From NCBI RefSeq assembly GCF_000764305.2, contig NW_025947105.1:1-64000 (forward strand): DNA of 64,000 nucleotides. The letters are read 5' to 3'. Made by a program: the position numbers and the translations under genes. Under the pieces are notes generated by a model, which saw nothing but the letters and a program-made list of their open reading frames with translations, made no database searches and was not told the origin of the DNA. The stretch comes from Hyalella azteca. Lineage: Eukaryota > Arthropoda > Malacostraca > Amphipoda > Hyalellidae. Shown piece after piece: positions 60,653-64,000 of this stretch (position 1 is its first letter; each line of letters starts with the position of its first letter).

Positions 60653-61224
60653 TAAGGCAATTTCAGGAGTTTGTGCTAAGGCAATTTATTAAGTGTTTTA
60701 TCCTGTGTTCAGGTCCCGGCACCTGAGACCGTCTGGTGGCAAGTTCCGAGAGGCGTGTCTAGTCTCAAAATAGAGCGTCACCATGTGTCCTGTCATAGCT
60801 TCTTTAAATAAATGCTTTCACGGCTCGGGTAAACTCATCTCTGCATCAATGACTCACATATACGTAAAATCTTTTTGGTCGTATCGGATGAAATTCTCTA
60901 ACGCGCTAAGATGTCCTTGCTGTCGGAAGGCAAGAATGACATACGAGTTTATAAGTGAACCTTTTTTGAATTGTGGCGCAAGCAATAGAAGGCCTTTTCA
61001 CTATATACTATAGTTGTAATTCCTTAATAGAAATGGAATTTTGCGCTGTTTAAATTCGGATCTATGAATCAAAAAGTTGTTTTACTTTGATCGTCAAGTG
61101 CGACTCTTCTTCTTTACCAAGTCCTACACATTCCGATTACATTCTTCATAGGAATATCAGACCAAATCAGGAATTATCGCACATGCACCTTCTGAACATC
61201 ATTAAATACACATTCCGATTACAT

Positions 61225-61485
61225 TCTCCATAGAAATATCAGACCAAACCAGGAATTATGCACCTTCTGAACCTCAACTAAGTCGTCGTTGCCGCATTCC
61301 CACGCGTCCCAGGCGCAAGTTTCTTCAGTGAAGGAGGCAGTCGTTCTGGTCGCCATGCCTCGGGCGGCAGTATCCCGCGCGTACTCGCGCTCAGCTCTTT
61401 CGATTAACTCGTAAAATGCTCGGATTTTCTGTCTCTGTCTACGTCGAACGCGATATACTTTCGGCAAGTACCAACTAAACATCTC
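61225..61485 (-). CDS. Unassigned candidate exon on the RIC3 strand
   Basis: The minus-strand ATG at about 61,482 is preceded five codons upstream by an in-frame TGA, so it could be an initiator. The peptide MFSWYLPKVYRVRRRQRQK, IRAFYELIERAEREYARDTA, ATRTTASFTEETCAWDAW, CGNDDLVEVQK uses G+C-rich codons unlike the flanks. It could end at CAGAAG|GTGCAT in phase 0, which is compatible with RIC3 exon 2. I do not recognise it. It may be an alternative first exon or belong to a nested gene. Confidence 0.4.
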
Positions 61486-61798
61486 CGGTGTTTGTTCTCA
61501 AGCTCATCATTCACTGAGTAATTCTAGTTTTGATCACACGCAAAATTCGCGAATCGTGGTATTAACAGCCTACAGAATTTCCCAGAAAAGCGATTAGATT
61601 TAAATATCATAGGTATAAGTAAAGCCACATCATATCACCAGAAATTCTACATAAACATGTTACAGACAACCTATCCTCTTTTAGATACGGTATCCTATTT
61701 TTAGTAGCTGAAAAGAGTACCAGAGTAGATTTCTGTCCTTAATTAAAAAAACTAAGCTTCAATCGAAATTCATCACCGCGACACCAGCAAAAGATTTC

Positions 61799-62086
61799 TT
61801 AGGTAATTTCGCCGGGATCACGACGGGCCGGAGCAGAAGAACTATAGACCGGAACGCACGGCGCTGCGACACTCAAGGGATCGATCGGCGGAGTGTCGAC
61901 GCCAGCCTTGCAGCGGCCTGCAGCTTCTTGCGGGGCTTCCGAGATCTTTGTGGGTTTCTTCACAGGATATTGTCGTTTGAAAATATTCGCACGCGAAAAT
62001 ATTCTATCGTCTGTCAAAATCTCGGCTTCCCTCGTGGTGGCCGGATGTATGGCAAGTGGTACGTAGTTTTCGATTGCAATGATGTT
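61799..62086 (-). CDS. Unassigned candidate terminal exon on the RIC3 strand
   Basis: From a possible acceptor (ctctcttcatttaag) the minus strand is open to TAA at 61,799. It encodes LNIIAIENYVPLAIHPATTR, EAEILTDDRIFSRANIFKRQ, YPVKKPTKISEAPQEAAGRC and a Pro/Ser-rich tail. Codon composition suggests real coding. Under that acceptor it needs two bases from the previous exon, which does not match RIC3 exon 1 (phase 0). I cannot name the family; it may be a nested or alternative 3' exon. Confidence 0.4.
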   Translation of the reverse strand, partial: NIIAIENYVPLAIHPATTREAEILTDDRIFSRANIFKRQYPVKKPTKISEAPQEAAGRCKAGVDTPPIDPLSVAAPCVPVYSSSAPARRDPGEIT

Positions 62087-62357
62087 TAAGATGCTTAAAT
62101 GAAGAGAGATTTTATTTTACTCTTTATAACCGGTGGTATAAGAAAGTAAAATTTTGCTCTCCGAGAAAATGTTCGTTTTTATAAACGTCGCTGTGGAAAC
62201 TTTTTAACATTGAGACAATTTTTGTTCGCTGTAACAGAGGTAGGTCATGGGTGATGAGTCAGTGAGTCAATGACTATATGAGTGATGAATCTTACTCAAG
62301 TCTTCATAACCGCTAAATGAAAGAGGGATGATGAGTGCTAAATAAATAAGATCTTAC

Positions 62358-62473
62358 TTTAGCCTCCTTCTCTATGGTGCGCTGAGGCAGAGCCCTGCCA
62401 CGCTCCCTCAGCGCGGGATGCATCATCTCGGGGTGCAGGTGAACGGGGCGCTCTGCCCGCACCCCTGCTGATT
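62358..62473 (-). CDS. RIC3: RIC3-like exon 1 of those visible: HPALRERGRA segment
   Basis: The acceptor ttgccctgggcag precedes AA at 62,473, and the donor AAA|GTAAGA follows 62,358. Two bases complete a codon, then 38 codons (SAGVRAERPVHLHPEMMHPA, LRERGRALPQRTIEKEAK) end in phase 0, exactly as exon 2 requires. A His/Met/Pro-rich segment with an RERGRA core directly before the PGPMPG..PPMGG hinge fits arthropod RIC3. The first exon(s), which should hold the start codon and the N-terminal hydrophobic segment, are not recognised and may lie beyond 64,000. Confidence 0.75.
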
Positions 62474-62479
62474 CTGCCC

Positions 62480-63231
62480 AGGGCAACAGATTATTTGGTC
62501 AACATTCATCAAATGAAAATATTATTATGAAGTAATTTAGTAATAATGCATTAACTGAACTTAAAATAATTAAAATCTTAAAGCAGGACTCCCAAGCAGG
62601 GTAAATGAAATCCTAAGAAGTACATATGTTAGCTTGAGAGGAACTCCAATAGAGATTTTTTAGTTTAACCAAGAAAAAATATTTTAAATATAGCATAAAT
62701 TGTGTGAGTGTGTGCAGTTATATGAATACAAATAATAAAACAAGTTAGATTTTAGCAATCATTTATTACAACAATTTTCAAATTTATCTATAACATTGGC
62801 GATTTGTACCTATGAATGAGTTGTTCATTTTCAGTAAACATTGCAAATAATTGTCACAGCGAGTGTCTTTACGGAGACGCCAAGCGATACTTGAAGCGTT
62901 TCACGTTCGTTACAGCATCAAGTGAATAATAACCTGCAATTATAAGTTATTTTTCAATAAACCCGGCTTATATACTTAGATATTGCCTTTGGAAAGACGA
63001 AAAAAATATGTACGATTTGATATTTGACTACATCTGTAAAATTTACACAAGGGCAGCTTATATGCAAAAGGGTATACGAGAAGAAAGGTTGTATATATAT
63101 ATACTACTGCAACGGTTATGAGAGAAGTAACGATATCCTTCCTGAGATGGAGAAAGGATCGAGTGGCTGATATTAAGTGAGACACTTGAGCGCAATAGGC
63201 AATTGGTTTTCCATCAGACCACGATATCTGA
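62480..63231. other. AT-rich stretch, probable RIC3 intron
   Basis: A hydrophobic minus-strand frame near 63.0-63.2 kb owes its hydrophobicity to a TA run and lacks ATG and splice support. No other feature is seen. Confidence 0.4.
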
Positions 63232-63660
63232 GCTACAAGCCGCTGCGTTAAACCTTGTATTGCGGCACATTGCCAGTCATCTTAAGACCAGGCTTGCATT
63301 CTACGAGCGGCGAGCTTACAAACACAATTTCTGAAGAAAACTTTAATACGTATGCACTTGTATTTCTAACCAGAAATTGACCGTGATGAACAATTTTAAC
63401 AAAATTAATTTTATTAGTCAACCGTGTTCAACATGGAGCGGCCGACACTAGAAACAAAAATTTCAAAAAATAATTTATACGCAGCGCCAGTCAATGATTC
63501 ATACAGTGTCTATAAATCGCCTCTCTCTAACATATCACAAAAACACTTGACGCTGCCTGGGGAGTGCCTATATCGTACACACGTCCGAGCAGCACAGCGA
63601 AAACAAAAATTTAGAAACAAATTCTACAATCTAAAATGTTTATGTACGACGTATAGTGAT
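63232..63660 (+). repeat. Right-end repeat R6, copy 2
   Basis: This is the counterpart of 60,090-60,523 (acaagccgctgcgttaaacc onward), with about 10% divergence and small indels. It continues past the point where copy 1 is cut by the adapter, showing that gtacgacgta(t/c)agtgataataaa is the natural continuation. Confidence 0.88.
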
Positions 63661-64000
63661 AATAAATATTCTCTCTAACACATCATAAAAACCTAACCTA
63701 GCCAGAGGAGGTCCTAAATCGAACACGCATCCGGCAGCCGTGGAGCATCGATTGTCGCGCCGCTCTCAACTCCTGCCGAGTGCCTCTTTTCGCCGCGCTA
63801 TCTCTCTAACACATCATAAAAACCTAACCCAGCCAGAGGAGGTCCTAAATCGAATACGCATCCGAACAGCACAGTGAAAACAAAAATTTATAAACAAATT
63901 ATACAATCTAAAATGTTTATGTACGACGTACAGTGATAATAAATGGTCTCTCTAACGCATCATAAAAACCTAACCCAGCCTGAGGAGGTCCTAAATCGAA
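63594..64000 (+). repeat. R6 tail: irregular tandem units to the window end
   Basis: The strings ctctctaacacatcataaaa and cctaaccc(t)agcc, followed by gaggaggtcctaaatcgaa, recur three times (about 63,671, 63,805 and 63,950). Between two of them the acagcgaaaacaaaaattta and acaatctaaaatgtttatgt block is repeated. It looks like a satellite-like or tandem-array edge that runs out of the window. Confidence 0.85.

Noticed and set aside
60425..60655. Open frame containing VSYTHLDVYKRQ
   Set aside because: The peptide is the translation of the Nextera adapter followed by a 15-bp repeat, so the frame is artificial.
62976..63185. Hydrophobic minus-strand frame as the missing RIC3 N-terminal membrane exon
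   Set aside because: It starts at GTG, its hydrophobic run comes from a TA-repeat, and no acceptor/donor pair with the needed phase was found.

Overview
The window looks like nuclear DNA of an invertebrate animal, most likely an arthropod; a crustacean is plausible but unproven. It is AT-rich, has GT-AG introns with consistent phases, few host genes and many decayed transposons. No rRNA, CRISPR array, bacterial operon or convincing tRNA gene was seen.

Layout. Bases 1-38,500 hold no host gene I can support. They are a mosaic of dispersed repeats: two copies each of a 1.25-kb repeat and a 1.4-kb LINE reverse-transcriptase fragment; a 4.3-kb decayed hAT element with tRNA-like SINEs inserted in it; pogo/Tigger-like and other TA-flanked inverted-repeat elements; two TTAA-flanked piggyBac-like elements; a Penelope-type GIY-YIG fragment; several long hairpins; and a segmental duplication near 18.4-21.0 and 29.1-30.8 kb.

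Bases 38,560-44,460 carry gene A on the plus strand. It has five coding exons whose phases all agree (1097 codons plus stop). The protein is hydrophilic, rich in Ser and basic residues, and of no family I recognise. Convergent to it, on the minus strand from about 56.2 down to 48.3 kb, is gene B: a long acidic, Ser-rich protein with a 17-unit 11-residue tandem repeat, an apparent frameshift at the repeat edge and a terminal exon whose 3' part is tandemly duplicated. Immediately upstream on the same strand (62.5-56.9 kb) are four in-phase exons of a RIC3-type acetylcholine-receptor chaperone: an HxxMMHPALRERGRA segment, a Pro/Gly segment plus transmembrane helix, a VLFKK linker exon, and a coiled coil. 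Gene B may be a separate gene or the extended C-terminus of RIC3; the sequence does not settle this.

Assembly quality. Two complete Nextera mate-pair junction adapters (2,168-2,205 and 60,524-60,561) and two single-N joins (2,167 and 26,047) show that local order near these points is unreliable. The right edge (60.07-60.65 and 63.2-64.0 kb) is a tandem or dispersed repeat family that is probably collapsed or misjoined.
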